Of a stretch of DNA of 64,000 bases, positions 1-9,653 are shown in pieces. A model generated the notes under the pieces. It saw only the letters and a program-made list of their open reading frames with translations, made no database searches and had not been told where the DNA came from. Origin of the DNA: Aquimixticola soesokkakensis (GTDB lineage: Bacteria; Pseudomonadota; Alphaproteobacteria; Rhodobacterales; Rhodobacteraceae); contig NZ_FWFS01000005.1 of the NCBI RefSeq assembly GCF_900172375.1, positions 62,001 through 126,000 on the forward strand. Reading direction: 5' to 3'. Position 1 is the first letter of the stretch. Every line of letters starts with the position of its first letter. A program made the translations under genes and the position numbers.

Positions 1-365
1 ACCTTATAGGGGAAGGGCGTAACACCTGCGATCAGAACCGCCCAGGCACCCCAGTCGTTGAACCGCGCGCTAAAGGCTTCGGCCTGCGCCGCCTTGCCAT
101 ACAGCTCCAATACCGGCTGGCCGACCACATCAAACAGCGCATAGCCGATCAGATAGCCAAACATCCCGCCCAGCACCGAGGCCAGCGTGGCAATGCCCGC
201 GATTTTGAACGCCGCCTTGGGACGGGCGATGATCATCGGGATCATCAAAATATCGGGGGGGATCGGAAAGACCGAACTTTCAACAAAGGCCACAAAAGCC
301 AAAATCCAGAGCGCATGGCGGCTTTGGGCCTGTGCCAGCGTCCACGCGTAAAGTCGTTTGAGCAT
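1..365 (-). CDS. DedA/VTT-family inner-membrane protein (YqaA-like), 3' part missing
   Basis: Reading from the ATG at 365 towards the window edge gives about 121 residues and no stop, so the C-terminus lies outside the window. The N-terminus is hydrophobic, with a segment around residues 18-40 carrying the ESSVFPIPPD motif. A second membrane segment (residues 52-75) contains GGMFGYLIGY, and a GVTPFPYK motif stands at the cut end. These are hallmarks of the SNARE-associated/VTT (DedA, YqaA) family of inner-membrane proteins, which are linked to membrane lipid homeostasis. Which subfamily it belongs to cannot be settled from a fragment. It is transcribed divergently from the metallopeptidase at 518. 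Confidence 0.8.
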   Translation of the reverse strand, partial: MLKRLYAWTLAQAQSRHALWILAFVAFVESSVFPIPPDILMIPMIIARPKAAFKIAGIATLASVLGGMFGYLIGYALFDVVGQPVLELYGKAAQAEAFSARFNDWGAWAVLIAGVTPFPYK

Positions 366-517
366 AAAATATCCGTTGAATGCCGCGTGCTGCGGTGCCT
401 GTGCTTTAGGGCATTTTGTGCGCCATGCGTCAACCTTGGCTGCGGCTTTGGGCACTTGAGGCGGGGCAAGTTCACGCTAGAGTGAGGCGCGACGACAATT
501 TGAAGGGCAGGCGCAAG

Positions 518-1363
518 ATGAAATGGCAAGGGCGGCGCGGTTCGCGCAATATCGTAGACCGGCGTAGTTCGGGCGGGCGCGTTGCCGGCGGCGTGGGCGG
601 GCTGGGATTGGTGGCCATCGTGCTGATCGGCTGGGTGCTGGGCGTCGATGTCACCCCCCTGCTCAATGGCGCCACAAGCGGCGCGGCCCCCTCCAGCCAG
701 ACCACGTTAAGCGCAGCCGACGCGCAGGCGGGCGCGTTTGTGTCGGTCACTCTGGCCGACACCGAAGCCGCTTGGGCCGATATTCTGGCGCAATACGGGC
801 ACGACTATGATCCCGTCACGCTGGTTCTGTTCACGGGCGCCACCGCCTCGTCCTGTGGCAGCGCCTCCGAGGCGACGGGACCGTTCTATTGCCCCGTCGA
901 TCAGCGCATCTATCTGGACACGGCGTTTTTCACCACGCTGTCGCAGCGTCTGGGCGCGCAGGGCGATTTCGCCGCCGCCTATGTGGTGGCCCATGAGGTC
1001 GCGCATCACGTGCAGGATGAACTGGGCATTCTGGGGCAGGCCAACCAGATCCGCGCCACCGCCTCACAGGCGCAATCCAACGCGATTTCCGTGCGGATCG
1101 AATTGCAGGCCGATTGCTACAGCGGCATCTGGGCGCGCTACGCCCAAGACACGCTTGGCACATTGGAGCGCGGCGATATCGGTGAAGCGATGACGGCAGC
1201 CGCGCAGATCGGGGATGACACGCTGCAGCGCAATGCAGGCCAGCGCCCCATGCCCGACAGTTTCACCCATGGCACCTCCGCGCAGCGCCAGCGCTGGTTC
1301 GACATCGGCTACACCAGCGAAGATCTCAACGCGTGCGATACGTTCAGCGCGCAGACCCTGTGA
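518..1363 (+). CDS. Neutral zinc metallopeptidase (YpfJ/PF04228 family)
   Basis: 281 aa from ATG 518 (MKWQGRRGSR). An upstream in-frame ATG at 416 would add a basic stretch with no membrane character, so I prefer 518. The order is a short basic cytoplasmic N-terminus, one transmembrane helix at about residues 25-43 (LVAIVLIGWVLG), a linker, then a periplasmic catalytic domain. The zinc motif HEVAHH (HExxH) is at residues 159-164. A later ELQADCYSGIWA block is the second conserved family motif and supplies a likely zinc-binding acidic residue. Size and architecture match the YpfJ group, whose substrates are unknown. It is convergent with the GntP-type permease, only 6 bp away, with no obvious terminator. 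Confidence 0.88.
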   Translation: MKWQGRRGSRNIVDRRSSGGRVAGGVGGLGLVAIVLIGWVLGVDVTPLLNGATSGAAPSSQTTLSAADAQAGAFVSVTLADTEAAWADILAQYGHDYDPVTLVLFTGATASSCGSASEATGPFYCPVDQRIYLDTAFFTTLSQRLGAQGDFAAAYVVAHEVAHHVQDELGILGQANQIRATASQAQSNAISVRIELQADCYSGIWARYAQDTLGTLERGDIGEAMTAAAQIGDDTLQRNAGQRPMPDSFTHGTSAQRQRWFDIGYTSEDLNACDTFSAQTL

Positions 1364-1369
1364 CCCGGA

Positions 1370-2767
1370 TCAGCCAAACACCGTGCCCAAAGTGATCACC
1401 GCGACCAGCGCCACCATCGGCACCGCAACCGCGACCACGAAAATATCGGGATAGCTTTTGCGGTGGTTGAGGCCCGTGATTGCGAGCAAGGTGATCACCG
1501 CGCCGTTATGGGGCATGCAATCAAACCCGCCCGATGAAATCGCGGCCACGCGGTGCAGCAACTCGGGGCTGATGCCCGCCGCCTGACCGAGTTGCGCATA
1601 GGTATCGCCCAGCGTTTGCAAGGCAATCGACAAGCCGCCCGAGGCCGATCCGGTGATCCCCGCCAGCGCATTGACCGCGATGGCTTCGGAAATCAGCGGG
1701 TTGGAGGGAAACAGGCCGGTGACCGCCGTCGCAATCACGGCAAAGGCGGGCAGGCTCGCAATCACCGAGCCATAGCCCACTTCGGAGGCCGTGTTGAAAA
1801 TCGGCAGGAAGGCCCCCGTCGCCCCCAGACCCAAGGTCTCGCGCAGATCGCCGCGCAGGCGGGCGAAATTCGTCGCGACCAACACCAGCACGGCGGCAAA
1901 AAGCGCCGCGATGATCGCCCAGACTCCGCGCACGTCATCCAGCCCGACCGCGCCGAACTGCTCTTGCGCCAGATAGGAGGTGTCAAGCGCGGGCAGCACA
2001 AGGCGCGTCAGGATCAGGTTCAACCCGATCACCACCGCGATGGGCAGGACCGCCAGCCATGGCGATGGCAGCTTGCGCGTGTCTTCGCTTTTGTGGGTCC
2101 TGCGCGCGCTTGCGGCGCGGGCGTATTGGTCGTCCTCGCCGTAGCCCATGCCCGCGGCCGTAGCGCGCGCGATCCGCCGGTTGAGCCACAAAACGCCCCC
2201 GGCAAACATGATGATCGCCGCCACCATGCCCAGAACCGGCGCGGCAAAGGTGTCGGTGCCGAAATAGGGCGAGGGGATCGCATTCTGGATCGCCGGTGTG
2301 CCGGGCAGGGCCGTCATGGTGAGGGTGAAAGAGCCCAGCGCCAGCGCGGCAGGAATAAAGCGTTTGGGGTGGTTTGCGGCCACGAAAAGCGCGGCGGCAA
2401 CGGGATAAACCGCAAAAGCCACCACAAAAAGCGACACGCCGCCATAGGTCAGGATCGCACAGGCCAGCACCACGGCCATGGCCGTTTGCCCCGTGCCCAC
2501 GCGCGCCGTGATCGCCTCGGCCAGCGCGCGCGCCGATCCGGTCACTTCCATCAACTTGCCAAACACCGCGCCCAGCAGGAACAGCGGGAAAAACGCGGTG
2601 ATATATTTGCCCAGCGCCGGCATGAAGACCTGCGTATAGGTCGCCAAAAGCGGTGCCCCCGCCAAAAGCGCGGCCAAAAGCGCCAGAAGCGGTGCCAGAA
2701 TGACCACCGAAATGCCGCGATAGGCCAGATACATAAGTAGCGCGAGCGATATGATGATGCCTGCCAC
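1370..2767 (-). CDS. GntP-family permease
   Basis: 465 aa, highly hydrophobic throughout, with about 12-14 predicted membrane segments. The segment pattern and the glycine-rich ALPGTPAIQN and GSASGGLSIAL motifs fit the GntP (gluconate/hydroxy-acid:proton symporter) family. A soluble charged loop at residues about 200-235 separates two halves, as is usual in this family. It probably imports a small organic acid with protons. The substrate cannot be read from the sequence, and no sugar-acid catabolic gene lies next to it. It appears monocistronic, with 125 bp between it and the upstream methyltransferase gene. Confidence 0.8.
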   Translation of the reverse strand: MAGIIISLALLMYLAYRGISVVILAPLLALLAALLAGAPLLATYTQVFMPALGKYITAFFPLFLLGAVFGKLMEVTGSARALAEAITARVGTGQTAMAVVLACAILTYGGVSLFVVAFAVYPVAAALFVAANHPKRFIPAALALGSFTLTMTALPGTPAIQNAIPSPYFGTDTFAAPVLGMVAAIIMFAGGVLWLNRRIARATAAGMGYGEDDQYARAASARRTHKSEDTRKLPSPWLAVLPIAVVIGLNLILTRLVLPALDTSYLAQEQFGAVGLDDVRGVWAIIAALFAAVLVLVATNFARLRGDLRETLGLGATGAFLPIFNTASEVGYGSVIASLPAFAVIATAVTGLFPSNPLISEAIAVNALAGITGSASGGLSIALQTLGDTYAQLGQAAGISPELLHRVAAISSGGFDCMPHNGAVITLLAITGLNHRKSYPDIFVVAVAVPMVALVAVITLGTVFG

Positions 2768-2892
2768 AACAACCTCCCCTTTGCGTGAACCATGGCGCTT
2801 TGACGCGCGCCTGACCTTGATCTAGCGCAAAGCCCGCGCAGGGCGGCCCCTAAGTTTTGCAACAACGCCGCTACAAAAGCGCAAGGCCCCCG

Positions 2893-4017
2893 CTAGCGCA
2901 GGGGGGCGGTTTTCCACAGGGTGACTTTGGTGCCGCCATGCGAGACGGACAGGCTGTCGGGCAGAAACGGCAGACCGGTGGCCTTGGCCAGACCGGCATC
3001 GGGCGCGATCATCGCCACGCGCCAGCCGGAAAACTCCGCCTTCAACACTTTGCCCAGCGTCCCGTAGACCGCAAAGAGCAGCTTTTTCTCGCTGATGCGC
3101 AGGCCGTAGGGCGGGTTGACGATGACCAGACCCGCTTGCCCCTCGGGGCGTTTGAGGTCCCCGACCGCATGGCAGTGAAAGCTGCACAGATCCGCAATCT
3201 GGGCCCGCTCGGCATTGGCTTTGGACATGCGCACAGCGCCCGCGTCACGGTCCGAGCCGTAAAAGCGCAGGGTCACCGGGCGGGGCGTGCTGGCCGCTTT
3301 CATCGCCGCCCAGCGGGTGGGATCGAAACTGGCAAGCTTTTCAAAGGCGAAACTGCGGCTGCGTCCGGGTTTGAGACCCGCCGCGATTTCCGCCGCTTCG
3401 ATGACGAATGTGCCCGAGCCACACATCGGATCAACCACCGGCTCCGAGCCGTCATAGCCGCAATCGCGCAAAAAGAGCGCCGCGAGCGTCTCGCGCATCG
3501 GCGCTTTGTTCACCGCTTCTTTATGGCCGCGTTTGTGCAGGCTCTCGCCGGAGGTATCGATGGAAAAGACGCAAAGATCGTCCTCGATCCGCACCTTGAG
3601 GGTCAATTCGGCCTCGCTGGCCTCTTTGACCACCGTCAGCCCGTGGCTTTCGCGCAGCGCGGTTTCGATGCGCTGTGTTGCGGCCCCTGCGTGATAGATG
3701 CGCGACTTGCGACAGGTGACATCGACGCGCAGCGCCACGCCCTGTTTCAAAACCGCGCCCCAGTCGAATTTGCGCGCGCGTTTGTCGAGCTGGGCAAGAT
3801 GCATCGCGCGAAAGCTGCCAAGGCGCGCCAGCACCCGCGTCGCGCCGCGCAGGCACAGATTGGCGCGCCATACATCGGGCCACTGGCCCATGAACTGGAC
3901 GCCGCCCGTCACCGCCTGCGCCTGCGCAAACCCCGCGCCTTTGGCCTCGGCCAAAAGGGTGGGTTCCAGACCCGGTTGGACGACACAAAAAATTTCAAAG
4001 GGATCGGTGTTGCTCAT
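2893..4017 (-). CDS. THUMP-domain class I SAM-dependent RNA methyltransferase (RlmL/YpsC type)
   Basis: 374 aa. The N-terminal ~160 residues form a ferredoxin-like plus THUMP RNA-binding module (starts DPFEIFCVVQPGLE). The C-terminal UPF0020 methyltransferase domain has the SAM motif DPMCGSGTF at residues 196-204 and the catalytic NPPYG at 301-305, typical of N2-guanine methylation. It corresponds to the N-terminal methyltransferase half of E. coli RlmL (m2G2445 of 23S rRNA) and to the stand-alone YpsC-type enzymes, without the fused RlmK half. The assignment to 23S rRNA is by family. It is monocistronic. Confidence 0.9.
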   Translation of the reverse strand: MSNTDPFEIFCVVQPGLEPTLLAEAKGAGFAQAQAVTGGVQFMGQWPDVWRANLCLRGATRVLARLGSFRAMHLAQLDKRARKFDWGAVLKQGVALRVDVTCRKSRIYHAGAATQRIETALRESHGLTVVKEASEAELTLKVRIEDDLCVFSIDTSGESLHKRGHKEAVNKAPMRETLAALFLRDCGYDGSEPVVDPMCGSGTFVIEAAEIAAGLKPGRSRSFAFEKLASFDPTRWAAMKAASTPRPVTLRFYGSDRDAGAVRMSKANAERAQIADLCSFHCHAVGDLKRPEGQAGLVIVNPPYGLRISEKKLLFAVYGTLGKVLKAEFSGWRVAMIAPDAGLAKATGLPFLPDSLSVSHGGTKVTLWKTAPLR

Positions 4018-4791
4018 GTAGCGTCTTTAGCGCGCCGCGCGCCGCTTCACGAGCGAAATCGCGCCCGTGCCCGTCCCCGTGCCCGTGTCCTGCCCCCGTG
4101 TCCCCCGCAGCGCGCGGGCGCGCCGGGCAGGGGGGCGGGGCGGGGCGCGCAACAATGTGCCAAAACCAAGGCGCGGATAGGGAAACAGTCGTGCAAAATC
4201 AATGTCTTTGTTTACGGTCTTGCGAAATGTCGCCCGCGATCCGCGTGGCAGAATTGCGGCGCATGGCGCGGCCGATTCGCACCGCGCGCGGCGGCATCTA
4301 TCGCCTCGGCGGAAACAAATATCGCAGGGGGTTGGCATTGTTGCGAAGCGCGCAAGAGCCTGCAAAATTTCTTTCTTTGCAAGGCCATCTTTGCGCCGCG
4401 CAGGTTAACGGGCGCGCAAAGCCCTGCCGCTGCGTCATTCCACGCACCTCCGGTTTATGCCGCGTCTTGATATCCGATCGTATATTTCGCAGGAAACATG
4501 GAACAACCTGCTGACCTCAAATGACTTTTCGCCCTGTTTGGCGGGCTTGCGCTGATCGGGCGTCGCGGCCGGTGGCGCGCCCGCGCGCGGCGGAACAAAG
4601 CGCGAAGAGGGGCAAAATTAGGGCGATTTGATGCGCTGCGCGGCGAAAGGGCGAAAATTTTAGCTTTGTTGACCCCAAACTTTGCCTATTCTGCACTCAT
4701 CAGCCCAACTGGGGGGCGATATCTACATGGTCACGGGGGCGGCCGCATCTGATCCGGGAAGTGCCGGAGCAACAAGGTGCGACCGTTGAGC

Positions 4792-4815
4792 GATATACGG
4801 AGGGGTCTGTATATC
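4792..4815. promoter_or_regulatory. 24-bp dyad, possible operator upstream of RTX gene 1
   Basis: GATATAC (4792-4798) and its exact reverse complement GTATATC (4809-4815) are separated by 10 bp. The arm length and centre spacing (17 bp, about 1.6 helical turns) fit a dimeric regulator. No known regulator motif is recognised. Confidence 0.35.
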
Positions 4816-4937
4816 TGTTAAACGCGCACAAAGGGGGCAGTCTGTCCCACTGCGGAGCTATCGCTTCGACTGGCGAAGGCATTTAGCCTTTTGATGCCGG
4901 TTCAAAGCCTTGCCCGCCTTGTTTCTCCACAGCTTGG

Positions 4938-4994
4938 ATATGATGCGCCGCCCGCGCGCCCTCACCGGATATCGCATCCGTAGCGGCATCATAT
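4938..4994. promoter_or_regulatory. 9-bp inverted repeat in the leader of RTX gene 1
   Basis: ATATGATGC (4938-4946) pairs perfectly with GCATCATAT (4986-4994) across a 39-nt GC-rich loop, ending 58 nt before the start codon. In RNA it would form a long-loop stem upstream of the ribosome-binding site. Function is unknown. Confidence 0.35.
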
Positions 4995-5052
4995 TGTGTA
5001 CCGGAATTCCGGGTTGCGGGCGCCTTGCGTCCACTTTGGTAAGGAGAGAGAC

Positions 5053-8000
5053 ATGACCTATTGGTGGATTTGCGGTGGCAAGACCTATGACGGTGGCCAC
5101 AAGGGCGATCACGACTCTGACGACAACGCTTATGACGGCAACACCGATCACCTGATCGGTCTGTGGGAATTTGCGGATGGCGCGACGACCAAAGACACCG
5201 GCCTTTCGGATGGTGTGGCGCAGAACGGTGCGATGTTCAACGGCGCGACGGCCAAATCCGGTGCCTTGAAGCTTGACGGGTATAACGACCGCTTCGACGT
5301 GAAGGGCGATGACAATCCCTTCGACCTCGACAGCGGGACCATCCAGGTCGAATTCAACCAGGACTCCGAATATTACCGTGGCACCGAGACGCTGGTATCG
5401 CGCGGCGAATATTGCGACAAATCCTCCGAGGGCTATTTCGGCATCAACGTGACGTCGTCGGGTCAGGTTCAGGCCGTGCATTACGCCAATGGCAAATCCG
5501 TGGCTCTCTCCACGGCCAAGGGCTTTTTCAACCCCGGTGACGATGTGCGCGTGTCCTACACATGGGATGCGGCAGGCGTTGGTTCGTTCATCGTCGAGAA
5601 CGTCACCGATGGCACCACCTATTCCACCGAATTCAATTCCACCGGTCTGGACCTCGACATCGGCGACAACGATGACGAGAATTTCACCTTTGGCGCACGC
5701 GAAAGCGACGATGGCTGCTATGACCAGCACTTCAACGGCGAAATCAACTATGTCGCCGTGTTCGACAATGATGTGCACGCCGAGGCAGACGGGGTTGTCG
5801 AGGGCACCGCAGGCGACGATCTGATCGATATCGCCTACACGGGTGATCCCGATGGCGACATGATCGACAATAACGACGCACTGCTGGACGGCGAGAGCGG
5901 CGATGACGACATCGTCGATGCGGGCGCGGGCGATGACACGGTGCTGGCGGGCGCAGGCAATGACGAAGTCTATGGCGGCGCGGGCAATGACACCCTGAGT
6001 GGCGGCGCGGGCGACGATGTGCTCTATGGCGACAGCACCTATGGCGACGGCGGTGTGACCATCACCATCGACGCCGGAACCGCTGGCTACGTGAACAAGG
6101 TCTATGCCTATACCATCGACCCCGACACGGGCGCGATTTCCAATATCGTGCTGCTGAGCGACAACGCCAAAACTGCCGAAGGCACGAGCTATAGCTATGA
6201 TGCTGCTGCGGGTGCGACCGTGGGTGTGGGCATCGTGTCGCCCGAAGGCACGTTCCTGTCCTCGGGCTACGGGTCGAACGTCGGCCTCAACAGCGACAAG
6301 CTGGTGCATACGAAATTGCTGGCCACCAATGCCGACGGCTCGGTCACGCTGGGCTTTGAGGATCTCAACTGCCTTGGTGACAAGGACTTCAACGACGTGG
6401 TGATCACCGTCGATCTGGGCACATCGGGCGCGACGCTTGATAACGCGCATGTCGATTACACCTCCTCGACCACGCCGACCGGCGGCGGCGATGACATTCT
6501 CATCGGCGGCCTTGGCGCGGATGAAATGCATGGTGAAGCGGGCGACGACACCTTCGTGCTCGAAGACTCCTTTGGCAATGACACCATCATCGGCGGCGAG
6601 ACCGGCGAAACCGCCGGGGACACGCTGGATGCCACCGCCGTCACCCAGGACACCACTGTTGTCCTGTCGGATGATCCCGAAACGGGCACGATTTCCAACG
6701 GCTCGGACACGGCTAGCTTTAGCGAAATCGAGAATGTGCTGCTGGGGTCTGGCGATGACACCGTGACCGGCGGCGCAGGCGACGACACGGTCGATCTGGG
6801 CGAAGGCGCGGATTACGCCGATCTCGGGGCCGGTGACGATACGGTCTCGCTGGGGCGCGACAGCGACGGCACGCCCGATGGCGACGCCGATGTCATCAAG
6901 TTCTCCGACAACGATGGCAACGACACGCTGCTCGACTTTGACGCACCGATCGACAATGGCGATGGCACGTTTACCGGCATTGATACGCTTGATGTCTCCG
7001 AATTGCATGACGCCACCGGCATTCCTGTCACCACCAACACCGTCGTTGTGTCCGCGGACACCGATGGCAATGCGGTGCTGACCTTCCCCAATGGCGAAAC
7101 GCTGACCTTCCCCGGTCTGACGGTGGCCCAGCTCGACAGCCCCGAGGCGCTCAACGCCATCGGCATCCCGCTCTATGAAGACCCGCTTGACGGTATCGTC
7201 GAGGGCACGGCAGGGGATGATCTGATCGACACCGCCTACACGGGCGATCCCGAAGGCGACATGGTCGACGCCAATGACGCCATCCTGGGCAATGTCGGCT
7301 CGAACGATGACATCATCGAAGCCTATGAGGGCGACGATACGGTCTATGCCGGTCTGGGCGATGACCACATCGACGGCGGCGCGGGCGATGACACGCTCTA
7401 TGGTGAGGCGGGCAACGACACGATCGTCGATGCCAGCGGCTCCGATACGGCCGATGGCGGCGCGGGCGACGATTTCATCGACGTGGCCGGGGGCGACAGC
7501 CCAGATACCATTGCCCAATTGCTGGCGCTGAGCGATCCCAACGGGCTCGCGGACCTCGACTATTCGCCCTATTCGTCGGTTATTCCGGTCGATGACGACC
7601 CCAATGACGACAAGGACACGGTCTATGGCGGTGAGGGCAACGACACCATCATCACCGGTGACGACGCCGATTACATCGAGGGCGGTGCGGGCAACGACAC
7701 GATCTATTCGGGCATCGACGACGATACCGTCTACGGCGGCGACGGCGACGACTATATCGAGGACGTGCAGGGCGCCGATCACATCGAGGGCGGTGACGGC
7801 AACGACACGATCATCGCGGGCTTTGATACTTTCTCCGACTATGTGGGCGACGATCCCCGCATCCCGACAGGCGCCTATCCCTTTGCCTCCGACCAGAACA
7901 CCACCGACGGCATGGACTATGTCGATGGCGGCGCGGGCAATGACATCATCTACACCGGCGACGACGCCGACACGATCTATGGCGGCACCGGCGACGACTA

Positions 8001-9633
8001 TATCGACGCCGGGATCGACGACGACTTTGTCGATGGTGGCGCTGGCAACGATACGATCATGGGGGGCCACGGGTCGGACCTGATCTATGGCGGTGACGGC
8101 GATGACTACATCGACGCCTCCGACAAAGACGGGGTGATGAACCACACCGACGAAAGCGACGACACCGATCCCTTGCCCAACAACGACCGTGACGAAGTCC
8201 ACGGCGGCGCGGGCAATGACACCATCATCGGTGGCGACGATGCCGATACGCTTTATGGCGACGATGGCGATGACACCATCGACGGCGGGATCGACAATGA
8301 CACGATCTACGGCGGCGCGGGTCGCGATCTGCTGATCGGCGGTGACGGTGATGATTACATCGACGGCGGCTCGGACTCCGACACGATCTACGGTGGCGCG
8401 GGCAACGATACGCTGATCGGTGGCGCACAGGCCGATTTCATTGACGGCGGCGACGGCGACGATGTGATTTCCTCGGGCGACGGCAAGGACACGCTGCTCG
8501 GCGGCGCTGGCAACGACACGATCTTTGGCGGCAACGGCGAGGATTACATCGACGGCGGCGAAGGCGATGACACCATCGAAGGTTCTTCGGGCAACGATGA
8601 AATCTACGGCGGCACCGGCAACGATGTGATCAACGCCGGTCTCGGCGCGGATTATGTCGATGGCGGCGAGGGCGACGACATCATTCTGGGCGGCAACGAG
8701 AACGACGTCATCCTGGGCGGCGCCGGCAATGATGTGATCGACGGCGGCAAGGATGACGATGTGATCGACGGCGGCGATGGCGATGACACCATCACCGGTG
8801 GCGACGGCATCGACACGCTGTCGGGCGGCTTTGGCGATGACACCTTCCTTGGCGGCAATCCCGGCGATCATGTCGATGGGGGCGAAGACCCCGATGATGG
8901 CGATACCGACACGCTGGACCTGACCGGCGCGGGCAATATCAAGATCGTCTACGACTCGTCGAACCCCGAAAACGGGACGGTCGAATTCCGCAGCGACAAC
9001 GGCGATGTCACCGGCACGATGACCTTCGAGAATATTGAAAACGTCATTCCCTGCTTTACGCCCGGAACGCTGATCGCGACCCCGCGCGGCGAAGTGCCGG
9101 TGGAATCCATCCGCGAAGGCGACCGGATCATCACCCGCGACAACGGCATCCAGGAAGTCCGCTGGGCGGGCAAGAAGGACATGGACTGGAAACAGTTTGC
9201 GCTGAACCCGCATCTGCGCCCCGTGCTGATCCGCAAGGGCGCGCTTGGCAACGGTGTGCCCGAACGCGACATGATGGTCTCGCCCAACCACCGCATGCTG
9301 GTGGCCAACGATAAAACCGCGCTCTACTTTGAAGAGCACGAAATTCTCGCGGCTTCCAAACATCTGGTGAATAACGCGGGCATTCAGACCGTGGAGGTCA
9401 TGCAGACCAGCTACATCCACTTCATGTTCGACCGCCACGAGGTCGTGCTGTCGGATGGCACCTGGTCGGAAAGCTTCCAGCCGGGCGACCTGACGCTGGG
9501 CGGTATCGGCAATGCACAGCGCGAGGAGATCTTCGAACTCTTCCCCGAGCTGCGTGAGAAAACCGGCATCAACGCCTATCAATCGGCGCGCCGGACCCTC
9601 AAAAAACACGAAGCCCGTCTGCTGGTCGACTAA
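5053..9633 (+). CDS. Large RTX calcium-binding exoprotein with C-terminal Hint domain
   Basis: 1526 aa. Start ATG 5053 is set by the strong AAGGAGAG site just upstream. There is no classical signal peptide; with C-terminal-half GGxGxD repeats this fits type I secretion. Domains: a LamG/concanavalin-like N-terminal module (about 35-240); RTX repeats from 292; a DUF4114-like domain (about 335-456, ending GFEDLNCLGDKDFNDV); a further repeat-rich region to about 1295; and a Hint module from Cys1334 (CFTPGT) with SPNHR His1413. A conserved tail ends RRTLKKHEA. The block VEGTAGDDLID is duplicated at residues 249 and 716. Cys1334 is the expected nucleophile for self-cleavage of the preceding bond. 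The composition is extremely acidic. No secretion ABC/MFP gene is adjacent. The ligand and biological role are unknown. Confidence 0.9.
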   Translation: MTYWWICGGKTYDGGHKGDHDSDDNAYDGNTDHLIGLWEFADGATTKDTGLSDGVAQNGAMFNGATAKSGALKLDGYNDRFDVKGDDNPFDLDSGTIQVEFNQDSEYYRGTETLVSRGEYCDKSSEGYFGINVTSSGQVQAVHYANGKSVALSTAKGFFNPGDDVRVSYTWDAAGVGSFIVENVTDGTTYSTEFNSTGLDLDIGDNDDENFTFGARESDDGCYDQHFNGEINYVAVFDNDVHAEADGVVEGTAGDDLIDIAYTGDPDGDMIDNNDALLDGESGDDDIVDAGAGDDTVLAGAGNDEVYGGAGNDTLSGGAGDDVLYGDSTYGDGGVTITIDAGTAGYVNKVYAYTIDPDTGAISNIVLLSDNAKTAEGTSYSYDAAAGATVGVGIVSPEGTFLSSGYGSNVGLNSDKLVHTKLLATNADGSVTLGFEDLNCLGDKDFNDVVITVDLGTSGATLDNAHVDYTSSTTPTGGGDDILIGGLGADEMHGEAGDDTFVLEDSFGNDTIIGGETGETAGDTLDATAVTQDTTVVLSDDPETGTISNGSDTASFSEIENVLLGSGDDTVTGGAGDDTVDLGEGADYADLGAGDDTVSLGRDSDGTPDGDADVIKFSDNDGNDTLLDFDAPIDNGDGTFTGIDTLDVSELHDATGIPVTTNTVVVSADTDGNAVLTFPNGETLTFPGLTVAQLDSPEALNAIGIPLYEDPLDGIVEGTAGDDLIDTAYTGDPEGDMVDANDAILGNVGSNDDIIEAYEGDDTVYAGLGDDHIDGGAGDDTLYGEAGNDTIVDASGSDTADGGAGDDFIDVAGGDSPDTIAQLLALSDPNGLADLDYSPYSSVIPVDDDPNDDKDTVYGGEGNDTIITGDDADYIEGGAGNDTIYSGIDDDTVYGGDGDDYIEDVQGADHIEGGDGNDTIIAGFDTFSDYVGDDPRIPTGAYPFASDQNTTDGMDYVDGGAGNDIIYTGDDADTIYGGTGDDYIDAGIDDDFVDGGAGNDTIMGGHGSDLIYGGDGDDYIDASDKDGVMNHTDESDDTDPLPNNDRDEVHGGAGNDTIIGGDDADTLYGDDGDDTIDGGIDNDTIYGGAGRDLLIGGDGDDYIDGGSDSDTIYGGAGNDTLIGGAQADFIDGGDGDDVISSGDGKDTLLGGAGNDTIFGGNGEDYIDGGEGDDTIEGSSGNDEIYGGTGNDVINAGLGADYVDGGEGDDIILGGNENDVILGGAGNDVIDGGKDDDVIDGGDGDDTITGGDGIDTLSGGFGDDTFLGGNPGDHVDGGEDPDDGDTDTLDLTGAGNIKIVYDSSNPENGTVEFRSDNGDVTGTMTFENIENVIPCFTPGTLIATPRGEVPVESIREGDRIITRDNGIQEVRWAGKKDMDWKQFALNPHLRPVLIRKGALGNGVPERDMMVSPNHRMLVANDKTALYFEEHEILAASKHLVNNAGIQTVEVMQTSYIHFMFDRHEVVLSDGTWSESFQPGDLTLGGIGNAQREEIFELFPELREKTGINAYQSARRTLKKHEARLLVD

Positions 9634-9653
9634 CGCGACGGCACCGGCTTCAA

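Larger units (their letters stand above)
4018..5052. other. 1-kb intergenic region upstream of the large RTX/Hint gene
   Basis: No gene is convincing here; open frames are short and lack homology-like character. From left to right there is a 6-bp GCCCGT microrepeat (about 4063-4086), then GC-rich sequence. A 24-bp dyad GATATAC-N10-GTATATC lies at 4792-4815. A 9-bp perfect inverted repeat ATATGATGC / GCATCATAT (4938-4946 and 4986-4994) brackets 39 nt, and the palindrome CCGGAATTCCGG is at 5001-5012. The last two lie 40-115 nt before the start codon at 5053, so they are probably in the mRNA leader. Confidence 0.6.

Noticed and set aside
2857-4470. 537-codon plus-strand frame over the THUMP methyltransferase gene
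   Set aside because: Opposite strand carries the intact SAM and NPPYG motifs; the plus frame is low-complexity.
5926-8860. Regular DNA repeats that might be a CRISPR or minisatellite array
   Set aside because: The periodicity is 27 bp and in frame, the coding form of GGxGxDxxx RTX repeats; there are no spacers.
9052-9633. Hint module as a splicing intein
   Set aside because: There is no C-terminal HN-Cys/Ser/Thr junction or C-extein; only N-terminal cleavage chemistry is supported.
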